From: Gammaproteobacteria bacterium UBA2679
GTDB taxonomy: Bacteria > Pseudomonadota > Gammaproteobacteria > Pseudomonadales > Oleiphilaceae
Assembly: GCA_002354735.1 (NCBI GenBank)
Contig: DEMD01000010.1
Span: 124,001 to 188,000 of the forward strand
Reading direction: 5' to 3'
DNA: 64,000 nt
Position 1 is the first letter of the stretch; the number at the start of each line of letters is the position of its first letter. The position numbers were made by a program, and so were the translations under genes. The notes under the pieces were generated by a model that was not told where the DNA came from, did not search any database, and saw only the letters and a program-made list of their open reading frames with translations. Of the stretch, positions 40,951 through 50,787 are shown piece by piece.

Positions 40951-42366
40951 ATGTACTTCAGTCGCTCGAAAAAGGCGCAGGGACGCAGTAGTCATGCGCT
41001 GCTGGCCATCGTCGTTGGCATTGGCCTGGCCGCCTGTCAGACCCAGCCGGAAGAGACCCTCGTAGTGCCCGGCGAAGCGTCTGAATCGTTCGAGAAAGCA
41101 GCGCCAGCGCCCAGGCCCGTGGCAACAGATGTGAGCGACGAAGATGAAGGGGCTGCACCACGCCCGGTCACGCCGGATACCGTGGCGGCACACTATCCAG
41201 ATCTGGCTCTGGCTATCTATGCCGACTCCCTGACGCGCGCCGAAGCTTTGCTGACGGCCAATCAGGCCCTGATCGCTGATCCGAGTGAAGAGACTCTCAA
41301 CGCGGCCCGTGAGGCCTGGATCGCTGCCCGTGTACCTTATCAGCAGAGCGAAGTGTTCCGCTTCGGTAATCCGCAGGTGGACGAATGGGAGGGCCGCGTC
41401 AACGCCTGGCCGCTGGACGAAGGCCTGATCGATTATGTGGCCAGCAGCTACGGCACCGCGTCGGAAGACAATCCCTTCTACACCGCTAATGTGATTGCCA
41501 ACAAGTCGCTGAAGATCGGTACGGGCAAGGTTGATGCAACGACCATCACCCCCAATCTGCTGCAAAACGAACTGCAGGAGATCGCTGGCAACGAGGCTAA
41601 TGTAGCGACAGGCTACCACGCCATCGAATTCCTGCTCTGGGGCCAGGACCTCAACGGTACCGGGCCGGGTGCTGGCGAACGTCCGTACACTGATTACTCA
41701 ACCAGCGACTGTACCAATGGCAACTGTGAGCGTCGTGGCGAGTACCTCATTGCTGCGAGTGAACTGCTCATCAGCGATCTGCGCGACATGGTGACGGCCT
41801 GGGGTCCAGACGGCGAAATTCGTCAAGCCCTCGAATCACAGGGCTCCGAAGCCACGCTGGCTGCCATGCTCACAGGCATGGGCTCACTGTCGTATGGTGA
41901 GCTGGCAGGTGAAAGAATGCAGCTGGGTCTGATGCTACATGACCCTGAAGAAGAGCATGATTGCTTTTCTGACAACACGCACTTCTCCCACTACTATGAC
42001 GCCGCTGGTATTCAGAATATTTTTGAAGGGCGATATCGACGCATCGATGGCTCTGTCCTTGCAGGTCCATCATTGGAAGCCTTGCTGAAAAAGCAGGCCC
42101 CCAAGGTTGCGCTCGGGCTGGATAATGCGATCAGCCAGACCATGGACGCCATGAGCAGACTGGTAAATCGTGCGGAGAAAACGGAGTCCTACGATCAGAT
42201 GATCGGCGCTGGTAACGCCGAGGGCAATGCTGTCGTACAGAAGGCGGTGGATACGCTGGTCAACCAGACGCGCTACATTGAACAGGCTGTAGCTGCGCTC
42301 AATCTCGGTACACTGACCTTCGAAGGCTCTGACAGCCTCGATCAGCCTGAGGCCGTGTTTGAGTAA
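40951..42366 (+). CDS. Imelysin-family lipoprotein (M75, ICMP/IrpA-like)
   Basis: Periplasmic lipoprotein of the imelysin family, whose members are linked to iron uptake or iron-regulated surface functions; peptidase activity is doubtful. The signal ends in the lipobox LAAC (C29), then an acidic/Pro linker. The GxHxxE motif is GYHAIE (221-226). A second family block reads HDCFSDNTHFSHYYDAAG. It has 471 residues. A Fur box covers its promoter. The next gene overlaps its stop by 8 bp, so this is the first cistron of a four-gene operon. Confidence 0.92.
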   Translation: MYFSRSKKAQGRSSHALLAIVVGIGLAACQTQPEETLVVPGEASESFEKAAPAPRPVATDVSDEDEGAAPRPVTPDTVAAHYPDLALAIYADSLTRAEALLTANQALIADPSEETLNAAREAWIAARVPYQQSEVFRFGNPQVDEWEGRVNAWPLDEGLIDYVASSYGTASEDNPFYTANVIANKSLKIGTGKVDATTITPNLLQNELQEIAGNEANVATGYHAIEFLLWGQDLNGTGPGAGERPYTDYSTSDCTNGNCERRGEYLIAASELLISDLRDMVTAWGPDGEIRQALESQGSEATLAAMLTGMGSLSYGELAGERMQLGLMLHDPEEEHDCFSDNTHFSHYYDAAGIQNIFEGRYRRIDGSVLAGPSLEALLKKQAPKVALGLDNAISQTMDAMSRLVNRAEKTESYDQMIGAGNAEGNAVVQKAVDTLVNQTRYIEQAVAALNLGTLTFEGSDSLDQPEAVFE

Positions 42367-43966
42367 AGCCGAGCTGACTTCGAGAAGTCGAGCTGGCACG
42401 CTGGCTCGCGATGGTCAGATATGCCTGCTGGCAATCCGCCGCCTGGCATTGTCCACATCAGTGGCTGCACTGGCCGGGCTTGCGGGCTTGGCTGGTGCTG
42501 CAGATGATTCGCCTCTGCCCTGGCGGGACGATCTCAGTTCCGTCGACCGTGAGCGCGTGGCCAAAGTTCTCAAGATTACGCCAGCTTCGTTAGCGCCCTT
42601 CGAAACCATGCCTGCTGGCAAGGCAACGTTTGCCGGCAGTCTCGACAGTAATGCCTTCTCCCACTTCACCCCCTCGCTCTCCTTCGAGGACGAGCAGCGT
42701 TTCAAGATCGGTAACGGTCTGTTCAGGAAAATCTGGGTCTCATCACCTGCCTCGACTCAGGCCTCGGATGGGCTTGGTCCAATCTTCAACGCGCGCGCCT
42801 GCCAGCAATGCCACGTCAAGGATGGTCGGGGACGGCCGCCGTTAGCTGACGAGCCAATGCTGTCGATGCTCATGAAAACGGTTATCCGCGATGGCGATGG
42901 CGTGCGGCCCGATCCAGAATTCGGTGAGCAGATTCAGAATTTCTCGGTTCCTGGCGTACCAGCCGAAGCCGAAACCGAAATCAGTCATTCCAGTCATTTC
43001 GTGACCATCAATGCTGGCAATGGCAAGACACAGCAGGTTGAGCTCCTCAAGCCTGCGTATAAGCTTCGCGCGCCTCGCGATCAGGCTTCCGACGGGCATA
43101 TTCATGACGTGGACCGGATTCTGGGCCCACGCGTCGCGCCACAGATGATCGGTCTCGGTTTGTTGCAGAGTATCCATGCCGGCGACCTTGAGGCATTGGC
43201 CGATGAAGACGATGTTGACGGTGACGGCATCTCCGGACGGGTTCACTATCTACCTCAGCCGACTGTGGAAAATCAGGCGCCGACCGGGCCACTGATCGGC
43301 CGCTTTGGTTGGAAAGCGACGACCGCGAATATTCGCCAGCAGTCCGCCGATGCCTTTTTCAATGACATGGGCTTGTCGACGAGCTTGCGGCCGGAGGCCT
43401 GGGGGGATTGTCTGCCGAGCCAGGAGACCTGTCGCAGTGCACCTCATGGTGTGGGCGCTTATGGCGATATTCAGGAGCAGTTCGAAGTCTCCGATGAAGC
43501 CCTGGACCTTGTCGAGTTCTATTCAGCCAATCTGGCGGTGCCCGAGAGACGCAATGCCGATGATCCTGAAGTCCTCATGGGTAAACAGCAATTCCATGAC
43601 GCTGGCTGTGCCGCCTGCCATACGCCCAAGTTCGTCACCAGCCGAGCTGCCAAACAGGACGATCATCAATTCCAGCTCATCTGGCCCTATACTGATTTGC
43701 TGCTCCACGATATGGGCCCTGAGCTTGCAGATGGTATCGCCGTGGGTGCAGCGTCCGGGCGTGAATGGCGAACAGCACCGCTATGGGGGATCGGCCTGAC
43801 GGCAACTGTAAACGGGCATACACGCTACCTGCATGATGGCCGAGCCCGTAACCTGCTCGAGGCGATACTCTGGCACGGCGGCGAAGCTGCGGCGTCTGCA
43901 GAAAAAGTCGCGGCCATGTCCCCTGAGCACCGCAGTGCGCTCATCAAATTTGTGGAAAGCCTCTAG
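42359..43966 (+). CDS. Di-haem c-type oxidoreductase (DUF1111/DHOR)
   Basis: Exported cytochrome of the DUF1111 'di-haem thiol oxidoreductase' family, encoded with imelysins in many proteobacteria. Two CxxCH haem sites are visible: C148-C151-H152 (CQQCH) and C417-C420-H421 (CAACH). The Ca-binding-like loop DEDDVDGDG near residue 285 is typical. A signal-type helix (about 25-47, ending AGA/ADDS) directs export. The start is TTG at 42359, inside the end of the previous gene; I see no ATG or GTG before the signal helix, so it is the best available, though uncertain. It has 535 residues. Confidence 0.9.
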   Translation: MSKAELTSRSRAGTLARDGQICLLAIRRLALSTSVAALAGLAGLAGAADDSPLPWRDDLSSVDRERVAKVLKITPASLAPFETMPAGKATFAGSLDSNAFSHFTPSLSFEDEQRFKIGNGLFRKIWVSSPASTQASDGLGPIFNARACQQCHVKDGRGRPPLADEPMLSMLMKTVIRDGDGVRPDPEFGEQIQNFSVPGVPAEAETEISHSSHFVTINAGNGKTQQVELLKPAYKLRAPRDQASDGHIHDVDRILGPRVAPQMIGLGLLQSIHAGDLEALADEDDVDGDGISGRVHYLPQPTVENQAPTGPLIGRFGWKATTANIRQQSADAFFNDMGLSTSLRPEAWGDCLPSQETCRSAPHGVGAYGDIQEQFEVSDEALDLVEFYSANLAVPERRNADDPEVLMGKQQFHDAGCAACHTPKFVTSRAAKQDDHQFQLIWPYTDLLLHDMGPELADGIAVGAASGREWRTAPLWGIGLTATVNGHTRYLHDGRARNLLEAILWHGGEAAASAEKVAAMSPEHRSALIKFVESL

Positions 43967-44015
43967 ACGGGACACCGGCCCACACCGCGTTCATTCATTT
44001 TTCAAGGTCGATGCC

Positions 44016-45155
44016 ATGGCTCAATTCATTTCACGGCTTGCTGAAAGGCGGCACCATCCTAGGCTCGCCGGCCTGATGCTGCTCTGGCCCATGGTGCTGA
44101 ACGCTGCAGCTCCACAAAGCATTGCCCAACAGGCGACACCCGTGGCGATGCAGTCGTATCTCGCCAGCGCTTATGGTCAGGTAAAGCAGAGCGCAGCAGC
44201 GCTGGACGAAGCCACTGACAAGCACTGTTCCGCAGCCGCTGGTAAGGGCGAGTCAGCAGCTGATGCGCGTGAGGCCATGCTCAGCGCATTCGAGACCTTG
44301 GCCCTTGCCTGGTCTCGTGTCAGTTTCATTCGTATCGGCCCCTATCGCGAGGACCATGCCGGCCAGCGCATGCAGTTCTGGCCCGACAAGCGTGGTAGCG
44401 GTGAGCGCCAGATACAGCAGGCACTCATCTCTCAGCCCGAGGCACTGACCGCGCCGAACACACTGCGGCAGCAGAGTGTCGCGCTTCAGGGTCTGCCGGC
44501 ATACGAGGCGGTTCTGAAGGATATGATCCAGCCAGCGTCAGGCAGCGCCAGCACTGCAAGCGCCAACTTCCACTGCGACTATCTGGAAACGCTCGCCGAA
44601 AACATGGCAGCCAACAGTAGAGCGCTTGCAGAACGAATGTCAGAAGGCACCGAGGCAATTGAAGCCATCACTTTTGCGCAGTGGATGGAGGTCGTTCGCG
44701 GCGGCCTCCAGATTGCTGGCGAGATGAAGTTGAAAGCCGTTGCACAGTCCATGCGCGCCCATCTGGCGAAACCTGCCGATACGGCCACCCCCGAGGCAGT
44801 CGAACTGACACGGAAGGTCCCGTTCAGCCGTTCTCATCTCGCAATGGCGAGCATCGGGGCCGAGCTCGAAGGCCTTGCCGCTTTGCTGGAGAGTGCACAG
44901 ATTGAAAACTTGCTGCAGAGCAGCGATGCCGGCTATCTTGCATCAGTGCGCTTCCAGCTGGCACAGGCTGGAAAAGCTGTCGAATCTCTGGATGATCTGG
45001 AAGGAAAGCCCATTTCGGCAGCAGCGCTTAACGATGCGATCGGTGTGGTCGACTATGCTAGTGGCATGCTGGCTCAGACCGGCAGCGATATGATGACTAC
45101 GCTGTACCCGGCTCTGGGCTTGTCCCGCGGCTTCAACTCGATGGACGGAGACTGA
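44016..45155 (+). CDS. Second imelysin-family exported protein
   Basis: 379-residue periplasmic protein. The start at ATG 44016 has CAAGG 8 bases upstream; a longer frame reaches 43833 but overlaps the previous gene. The signal helix (about 16-31) ends near AAA. The family block LALAWSRVSFIRIGPY is followed by HAGQRMQFWPDKRGSGERQI. At the GxHxxE site it reads GLPAYE (159-164), so the His is lost while the Glu is kept, as in second copies of this operon type. It lies 49 bp after the cytochrome gene and overlaps the next start by one base. Confidence 0.88.
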   Translation: MAQFISRLAERRHHPRLAGLMLLWPMVLNAAAPQSIAQQATPVAMQSYLASAYGQVKQSAAALDEATDKHCSAAAGKGESAADAREAMLSAFETLALAWSRVSFIRIGPYREDHAGQRMQFWPDKRGSGERQIQQALISQPEALTAPNTLRQQSVALQGLPAYEAVLKDMIQPASGSASTASANFHCDYLETLAENMAANSRALAERMSEGTEAIEAITFAQWMEVVRGGLQIAGEMKLKAVAQSMRAHLAKPADTATPEAVELTRKVPFSRSHLAMASIGAELEGLAALLESAQIENLLQSSDAGYLASVRFQLAQAGKAVESLDDLEGKPISAAALNDAIGVVDYASGMLAQTGSDMMTTLYPALGLSRGFNSMDGD

Positions 45156-46360
45156 TGAACAATTCAAACAACCTGCCCCGCCGTAATTTTGTGCGCAACA
45201 TGTCGGCCTCGGCACTGACACTGGCCTGCGCGCCTTCGCTGTTGCTACATCAGAAGGCTTCAGCAAGTCCGGCATCTGCTGTGGGGGCTCAGCCGACTGG
45301 CCTGGCATCGGCTTTCATGGACGCCGGTTCGAATCCTCCCAGCTATCGACTGAACGTTGCTGGCCGGCAGAGTGCGCCACTTCCTGGACGTGGCCATGGC
45401 ATCGCGGTGAACGGCGACCGCTCGACGATTGTCAGTTTCGCCAGGCGGCCTGAACGCTGGATGCAGATTTATCGCATGAATGGCGCGGGCGAATACGTGT
45501 TGAGCCAGCAACTCTCGACGCCTGATGATCGTCACGGTATGGGGCACGGTGTCTTCTCTGCAGACGGCGCCCGTCTGTACACCACAGAAAACGATGTTGT
45601 CCGCGGCAGAGGCGTGATAGGCATCTACGACACTGCCAGCTTTGCCAGAATCGGCGAGCTCGATAGTGGCGGTGTCGGTCCTCATGAGATTGTGCTGCTG
45701 CCGTCTTCAGGTTCGGCCAGCGCCAAGGGTGATCTGGTTTGCGTTGCCAACGGCGGCCTGGAAACAGATCCGGATTACCCGCGAATGGTCCTGAACGAAG
45801 GTGAGATCGACAGTTCGCTGGCTTTCCTCGAAATCAACGCCGACGCCAGGATCAGTAGCCGGGTTCTGGGTGTGCATCGATTGCCATCATCGGCCAGCAG
45901 CTTGTCGATCCGTCATCTGGCTGCAGTCGACAGTGCGACTGTCTGCTTCGGCTGTCAGGATCAGGATGAGCTGGGTAGCAGTGAGTTTTCGGATTTTCTC
46001 GTAGGACTCGCCACTATCAGACCCGGACCGGATGCGGCTGTACGGATGCTGTCCGCCATACCACAGGCCTCGGGCTACATCGGCTCGGTTGCGTATGAGC
46101 GGGCCAGCAACACGCTGCTGACCTCGGCACCGCGGGGGAACTGTGTAGCGCTGTGGTCGTTGGGCAGCCCGACTTCCGCACCCGTCGTACATGCTATCAA
46201 GGATGCCTGTGGCGCTTGCGCGCCGGCGTCACAGCCAGGTCAGTTCCTGGTCAGCACTGGTTTCGGCGAACTCTGGTTGCTGCCTGCCAACGGATCAGCC
46301 GCAGAGCTCGTGGCCAGCACTGGCAGCAGGCACTACGACAATCACATGATCATGGTCTGA
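45155..46360 (+). CDS. Tat-exported DUF1513 protein
   Basis: 401-residue protein with a twin-arginine signal (PRRNFVRN, R9-R10, then a weak hydrophobic stretch), so it is exported folded. The body has propeller-like repeats; family blocks are GRGHGIAVNGDRSTIVSFARRP, HGMGHGVFSADGARLYTTEND and GVGPHEIVLLP. DUF1513 proteins occur as the last gene of imelysin-DHOR operons; the function is unknown, possibly metal or cofactor handling in the periplasm. Its start is fused to the previous stop (TGATGA). Confidence 0.9.
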   Translation: MNNSNNLPRRNFVRNMSASALTLACAPSLLLHQKASASPASAVGAQPTGLASAFMDAGSNPPSYRLNVAGRQSAPLPGRGHGIAVNGDRSTIVSFARRPERWMQIYRMNGAGEYVLSQQLSTPDDRHGMGHGVFSADGARLYTTENDVVRGRGVIGIYDTASFARIGELDSGGVGPHEIVLLPSSGSASAKGDLVCVANGGLETDPDYPRMVLNEGEIDSSLAFLEINADARISSRVLGVHRLPSSASSLSIRHLAAVDSATVCFGCQDQDELGSSEFSDFLVGLATIRPGPDAAVRMLSAIPQASGYIGSVAYERASNTLLTSAPRGNCVALWSLGSPTSAPVVHAIKDACGACAPASQPGQFLVSTGFGELWLLPANGSAAELVASTGSRHYDNHMIMV

Positions 46361-46368
46361 ACGAATGC

Positions 46369-46412
46369 GCGGAGCCCGAGTTATCGGTGCTCCGCTTGCC
46401 TGACTTCCAGGC
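46369..46412. terminator. Two hairpins between convergent genes
   Basis: GCGGAGC (46369-46375) pairs with GCTCCGC (46389-46395), extended by CCGA/TCGG with one bulge. GCCTG-ACTTC-CAGGC follows at 46398-46412. They lie between the DUF1513 and RND gene ends and probably stop both transcripts, although no long T-tract is seen. Confidence 0.45.
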
Positions 46413-46422
46413 ACCCCACCTG

Positions 46423-49400
46423 TCAGTGATCCCTCACCGGGCTGCCCACGCCCTTATCCCCAGCGCCATTCTCGCCGCCTATTACCATCGTCTCCTCTGC
46501 CGCATCCATCGGCTCAAGCTTCTTGGCTAGCAGTATGTAGAAGGCCGGCAGGACGAAAACGGTAAAGAACGTACCAATGCCCAGGCCAGTTGCTATGGTC
46601 AGCCCGATAGCGAAACGCGAGGCCGCGCCGGGGCCAGCGGCAATCAGCAGCGGCACCATGGCGAAAATCAGCGCCAGTGAGGTCATGATGATGGGACGCA
46701 AGCGAATGGCTGCGGCTTCTATGACCGCCTCACGCTTCTCCATGCCTCTGCGTTGCAGGGTATTGGCAAACTCCACGATGAGGATGCCGTTTTTCGCGAC
46801 CACACCGATAAGCGTGATCAGCCCCACCTGGGTGTAGATGTTCATCGAGGCAAAGCCCAGCATGATGAAGGCCATCGCACCAGCAATCGACATCGGCACC
46901 GACACCAGAATGATGATCGGATCGCGCCAGCTCTCAAACTGCGCGGCCAGTACCAGATAGATAACCAGCAGCGACAGGAAGAAGGTTACCATCAGGGCGC
47001 TGCCGGAACTTTCGAACTGACGCGACTCGCCCTTGAAGTCATAGCTGAAGCCCTGCGGGAAGACCTCTGCAGCCTTCGTCTTCATGAAGTTGACGGCATC
47101 GCCCATAGGCACCGGCGGCGCTGGAATGCCCTCGATCGTGATCGAGTTCAGCTGGTTGAACTGTGTTCTCGCTGAAGGTTCCACGCCCTGCTCGAAGCTG
47201 ACCACTGCGCCGAGTGGCACGAGATCACCCGAATCGGCCCGAACGTAGAATTCATTCAGGGCCTCCTCCTGCATGCGGGCATAGCGCTCAACCTGCGGAA
47301 TGACCTCGTACGAGCGCCCTTCCATATTGAAGCGGTTGATATAGCCGCCACCAAGCATACTGCCCATGGCCTGACCGATTTCCTGCATGGAGAGACCAAG
47401 GTCTGCCACGCGGTCGCGATCGACTTTTACCTTCACCACCGGCTTATCAATATTGATCGACTTCTGCACGAACATGAACTTGCCGCTCTGCATGGCGGCC
47501 CCCACCATTTCGTCAGCCACCTGATCGAGCTGTTGGAAGTCGCTGCCAGTGGTGATCACGAACTGGAAGGGCAGGCCTCCGCTGGCGCCAGGCAGGGACG
47601 GAATCGGGAACACGGCTGAACTCAGACCGGTTATCTGCGCGACGGAACCCTGCAGCTGAGGCATGATCTCGAACTGTGAAACATCCCGTTCGCTCCACGG
47701 CTTCATCTTGAATCCACCGAATACCGCATCAGGACTGGTCACACCCACGAGCATGAAGGTCTCATCATAGCCCGGCACCTGCTCGAACGCTGTCTGCATT
47801 TCGGCGCCGTATTTCTGCAGGTACTCCAGCGTAGCCGTCTGAGGTCCTTTACCCTGGAAAAGCACGATCCCGCGGTCTTCGGCCGGCGCCAGTTCGTTCT
47901 GGCTGAACATCACCATGAAATAGATCGAGACCAGGATGACGATTGCAAACATGATGACTGGCGACAGCACCTTGATGACGGCTGACAGCGAGCGCTTGTA
48001 AGCGGAGGCCAGTTTATCGAACATATGCTCGACGGCGTTTTCGAAACGAGAAGACTCGCCATGGGGCTTGAGCACCTTGCTGGCAAGCATCGGCGATAGC
48101 GTCAGCGCGATGACGCCGGATATGACGACGGCACCAGCCAGCGTGAAGGCAAACTCGGTAAACAGGGAGCCAACCAGGCCCCCAAGAAACCCGATAGGTG
48201 CATACACAGCTACCAGCGTGATCGTCATTGCGATAACCGGACTGGCCATCTCACGGGCGCCGGCCAGCGCGGCCTCCTTGCGGGGCTTGCCTTCGACGAT
48301 GTGGCGATGCACGTTCTCCACGATGATGATGGCATCATCCACGACCAGACCGATGGCGAGCACCAGCGACAGCAGCGTCAACAGGTTGAGCGAGAATCCG
48401 AGCACCAGCATGATGAAGGCGCCACCAATCAGCGAGAGCGGCACCGCCACCGAAGGAATGATTGCCGCCCGCAGCGATCCAAGGCAGAGGAAGACGATGA
48501 CCAGAACGATACCGACCGCTTCAAGCAGCGTCTTGATAACCTCATTGATCGAATCATCGATGAATTCCGAGGCGTCGTACGGCAGCTCGACCAATAGACC
48601 CTGAGGCAACTGCGACTCGATATCTGGCAGCAGGTCCTTGACCAAGGCTGCTACATCCAGCGGATTGGCTCCAGGCGCCAGGTTGATGGCGACATAGGTC
48701 GAAGGCTTGCCCTTGTAGAGTGCGATGTTCTCGTAGGTCTGCGACCCTAGCTCGACTCGGGCGATATCCCTCAGCCGGACAATCGCATCATCCGTGCTCT
48801 TGATCACAAGGTTTTCGAACTGTGAGGTGTCCGCCACGTCAGTGTTGCTGGTGAGGTTGACCTTGATGAACTCGGCCTTGGTCTGGCCGACCGCTGAAAC
48901 ATAGTTGTTTCTAAGCAGGGCCTGCGTAACCTCGGTCGAGGTGAGATCTACTGCAGCCAGTTTCTGGGGATCGAGCCAGACGCGCAGCGCAAACCGGCGC
49001 CCCAGCAGCTCGGCCTTGCCCACGCCAGCCAGAGCCTGGAGACGTGGCTGAACCTCACGAGCGAGATAGTCAGTAATCTGAGGCACTTCCATTACATCGC
49101 TGAAAAACGCGATGTACATCAGTGCCCGACCGTCGCCAGTCGTCGAGCTGATGACAGGATCCTGTGCCTCGGCCGGCAGCACGTTCCGCTGGCTCGCAAC
49201 CTTCGACTGGATTTCGGCAAGCGCAGCGTTGGCGTCGTAATTCAGTTCCATCTGCGCTTCGATGGTGGACACACCCTGCGTACTCGATGAACTCAGGAAG
49301 TCGATGCCCTTCGCTTCGGCGATGGCCTGCTGTAGTGGCTGGGTGATGAAGCCCTGGATGAGTTCGCTGCCTGCACCGGGATAGGCGGTGGTAACCGTGA

Positions 49401-49533
49401 CCTTCGTACTTTCGAGTTCGGGATACTCCCGAATTTCCATCTCCATGATAGCGCGGGCGCCAATGAGGAGAATGAGCAGGCTGACGACGGTCGACAAGAC
49501 CGGCCGGTGTATGAATATGTCAGTGAAGCGCAT
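46423..49533 (-). CDS. RND efflux permease, HAE1 (AcrB-like)
   Basis: Inner-membrane drug/proton antiporter of 1036 residues with the 12-helix RND fold and two large periplasmic loops. Proton-relay Asp pair lies in GLVVDDAIIIVENV (TM4) and the Lys in VVAKNGILIVEFAN (TM10). The start MRFTDIFIHRPVLSTVVSLLI is typical. The closest named types are the MexK/VexK-like pumps, but substrates cannot be read. It lies 2 bp after its adaptor gene. No TolC-like outer-membrane factor or regulator gene is adjacent, so it likely uses a TolC encoded elsewhere. Confidence 0.95.
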   Translation of the reverse strand: MRFTDIFIHRPVLSTVVSLLILLIGARAIMEMEIREYPELESTKVTVTTAYPGAGSELIQGFITQPLQQAIAEAKGIDFLSSSSTQGVSTIEAQMELNYDANAALAEIQSKVASQRNVLPAEAQDPVISSTTGDGRALMYIAFFSDVMEVPQITDYLAREVQPRLQALAGVGKAELLGRRFALRVWLDPQKLAAVDLTSTEVTQALLRNNYVSAVGQTKAEFIKVNLTSNTDVADTSQFENLVIKSTDDAIVRLRDIARVELGSQTYENIALYKGKPSTYVAINLAPGANPLDVAALVKDLLPDIESQLPQGLLVELPYDASEFIDDSINEVIKTLLEAVGIVLVIVFLCLGSLRAAIIPSVAVPLSLIGGAFIMLVLGFSLNLLTLLSLVLAIGLVVDDAIIIVENVHRHIVEGKPRKEAALAGAREMASPVIAMTITLVAVYAPIGFLGGLVGSLFTEFAFTLAGAVVISGVIALTLSPMLASKVLKPHGESSRFENAVEHMFDKLASAYKRSLSAVIKVLSPVIMFAIVILVSIYFMVMFSQNELAPAEDRGIVLFQGKGPQTATLEYLQKYGAEMQTAFEQVPGYDETFMLVGVTSPDAVFGGFKMKPWSERDVSQFEIMPQLQGSVAQITGLSSAVFPIPSLPGASGGLPFQFVITTGSDFQQLDQVADEMVGAAMQSGKFMFVQKSINIDKPVVKVKVDRDRVADLGLSMQEIGQAMGSMLGGGYINRFNMEGRSYEVIPQVERYARMQEEALNEFYVRADSGDLVPLGAVVSFEQGVEPSARTQFNQLNSITIEGIPAPPVPMGDAVNFMKTKAAEVFPQGFSYDFKGESRQFESSGSALMVTFFLSLLVIYLVLAAQFESWRDPIIILVSVPMSIAGAMAFIMLGFASMNIYTQVGLITLIGVVAKNGILIVEFANTLQRRGMEKREAVIEAAAIRLRPIIMTSLALIFAMVPLLIAAGPGAASRFAIGLTIATGLGIGTFFTVFVLPAFYILLAKKLEPMDAAEETMVIGGENGAGDKGVGSPVRDH

Positions 49534-49535
49534 GA

Positions 49536-50648
49536 CTATTGTGCTCCAGCGCTGGCGGTCTCGGCCTCAGGCTGGGCCTGTTTGATCTGCACCGGCTGCC
49601 CCGCCCGCAAGCGCAGCAGGCCGGTGGACACGACGCGCTCGCCAACCTTCAGGCCTTCGGTCACCTCGGTCATGCCATCACGCATGTTACCAGTCTTGAT
49701 GGTGCGGCGTTCAGTGACCAGCTGGCCCTTGTCATCCTCCGCCAGTACGTAGGCAAAGTTGCCGTAGGTGTTGAAGGCGATGGCGGTGTTGGGTATCGCC
49801 ACTACAGCACGCTCGTCTTCTGCCAGCGTCTGTATGGTCGCAAACATGCCTGGCTTCAGGCGCTGATCGGTATTGGGGATTTCGGCCCGCAGCTGTACTG
49901 TTCTGCTCTCCGCGGTGACCGAGCTGTTGATGGCACTGACTGTTCCACTGAAGGTCTCGCCAGGCATCGCCGCGACGGTTACTTCAACTGGGTCACCAAT
50001 GTCGACGTTGGCCAACTCGCGCTCGGATAGCGTGTACTGCACCAGGATCGGGTCGAGCATATTGATTTCGACCACCGGTGTTCCCGCGGGCAGGTATTCA
50101 CCGAGATCGACCAGTCGTAAACCGAGCACGCCGTCAAATGGCGCCTTGAGAACCTTTTTGCCAAGCTGTGCTTCAGCCTCCTGAACCCTGGCCTTCGCAG
50201 TTTCCATGGCAGCCTGGGCCTCATCGACGGCAGATTGCGAGACTGCACGCTTCGAAATCAGATCGGCATTCCGCCTGTATTCCTTCTGCGCAAGATTGGC
50301 TTCAGCCCGTCGGGTGGTCAGTGAAGCCTCGTCAATGGCACTGTCCAGGCGGATCAGTTCATCACCCGCCTTGACCCGCTGCCCGGATTCGAACATGAGC
50401 TTTTCCACAACACCGGGCAATTCATTGGCAACCTCTATGCCGTTGATGGCGCGAGTACTACCAACGGATTTGATAGCCGGTTGCCAGGTGACTGTGCCGA
50501 CTTCGGTAGCATCAACTACCGTGAGCGGCTGAGGCTTCGAGAACTGCGCCTGCATCTGGCCAATCTGGTAGAACTTGTAGCCAAAAATTCCACCAAGGAT
50601 GACGACGAGCAGCACCAGTGCCACAACAAACCGAGAGAAAGTACCCAT
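49536..50648 (-). CDS. RND efflux periplasmic adaptor (MFP)
   Basis: Membrane fusion protein joining the RND pump to an outer-membrane channel. It has 370 residues: N-terminal membrane anchor (VVALVLLVVILGGIFGY), barrel-sandwich (lipoyl-like) halves around a helical hairpin (about 85-165, SLTTRRAEANLAQKEYRRNA), a beta-barrel (PVEVTVAAMPGETFSGTVSAI) and a membrane-proximal domain. No lipobox Cys is present, so it is anchored by the helix. It is first gene of the adaptor-pump pair. Confidence 0.94.
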   Translation of the reverse strand: MGTFSRFVVALVLLVVILGGIFGYKFYQIGQMQAQFSKPQPLTVVDATEVGTVTWQPAIKSVGSTRAINGIEVANELPGVVEKLMFESGQRVKAGDELIRLDSAIDEASLTTRRAEANLAQKEYRRNADLISKRAVSQSAVDEAQAAMETAKARVQEAEAQLGKKVLKAPFDGVLGLRLVDLGEYLPAGTPVVEINMLDPILVQYTLSERELANVDIGDPVEVTVAAMPGETFSGTVSAINSSVTAESRTVQLRAEIPNTDQRLKPGMFATIQTLAEDERAVVAIPNTAIAFNTYGNFAYVLAEDDKGQLVTERRTIKTGNMRDGMTEVTEGLKVGERVVSTGLLRLRAGQPVQIKQAQPEAETASAGAQ

Positions 50649-50702
50649 GCTGCCGACGTCCTTCTAAGTGATTAGAATTTAAATAGGGGCGAAAGTGTAC
50701 AG

Positions 50703-50730
50703 TGTATAGTGACGGTCTCGCCAGTCTCAA
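50703..50730 (-). promoter_or_regulatory. Possible promoter of the RND operon
   Basis: On the minus strand TTGAGA (50725-50730) and TATACA (50703-50708) are 16 bp apart, ~55 bp before the adaptor ATG. The repeated GTGTA motifs just beside it could bind a regulator. Confidence 0.42.
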
Positions 50731-50787
50731 TCAGCACATATCACAAATGTTCACAAGCCGGCGAGGGCGCCGGCCGGCAAATCGACA

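Noticed and set aside
40936..41619. 227-codon minus-strand open frame opposite the first imelysin
   Set aside because: Antisense shadow; it would also run through the lipoprotein signal region and has no family match.
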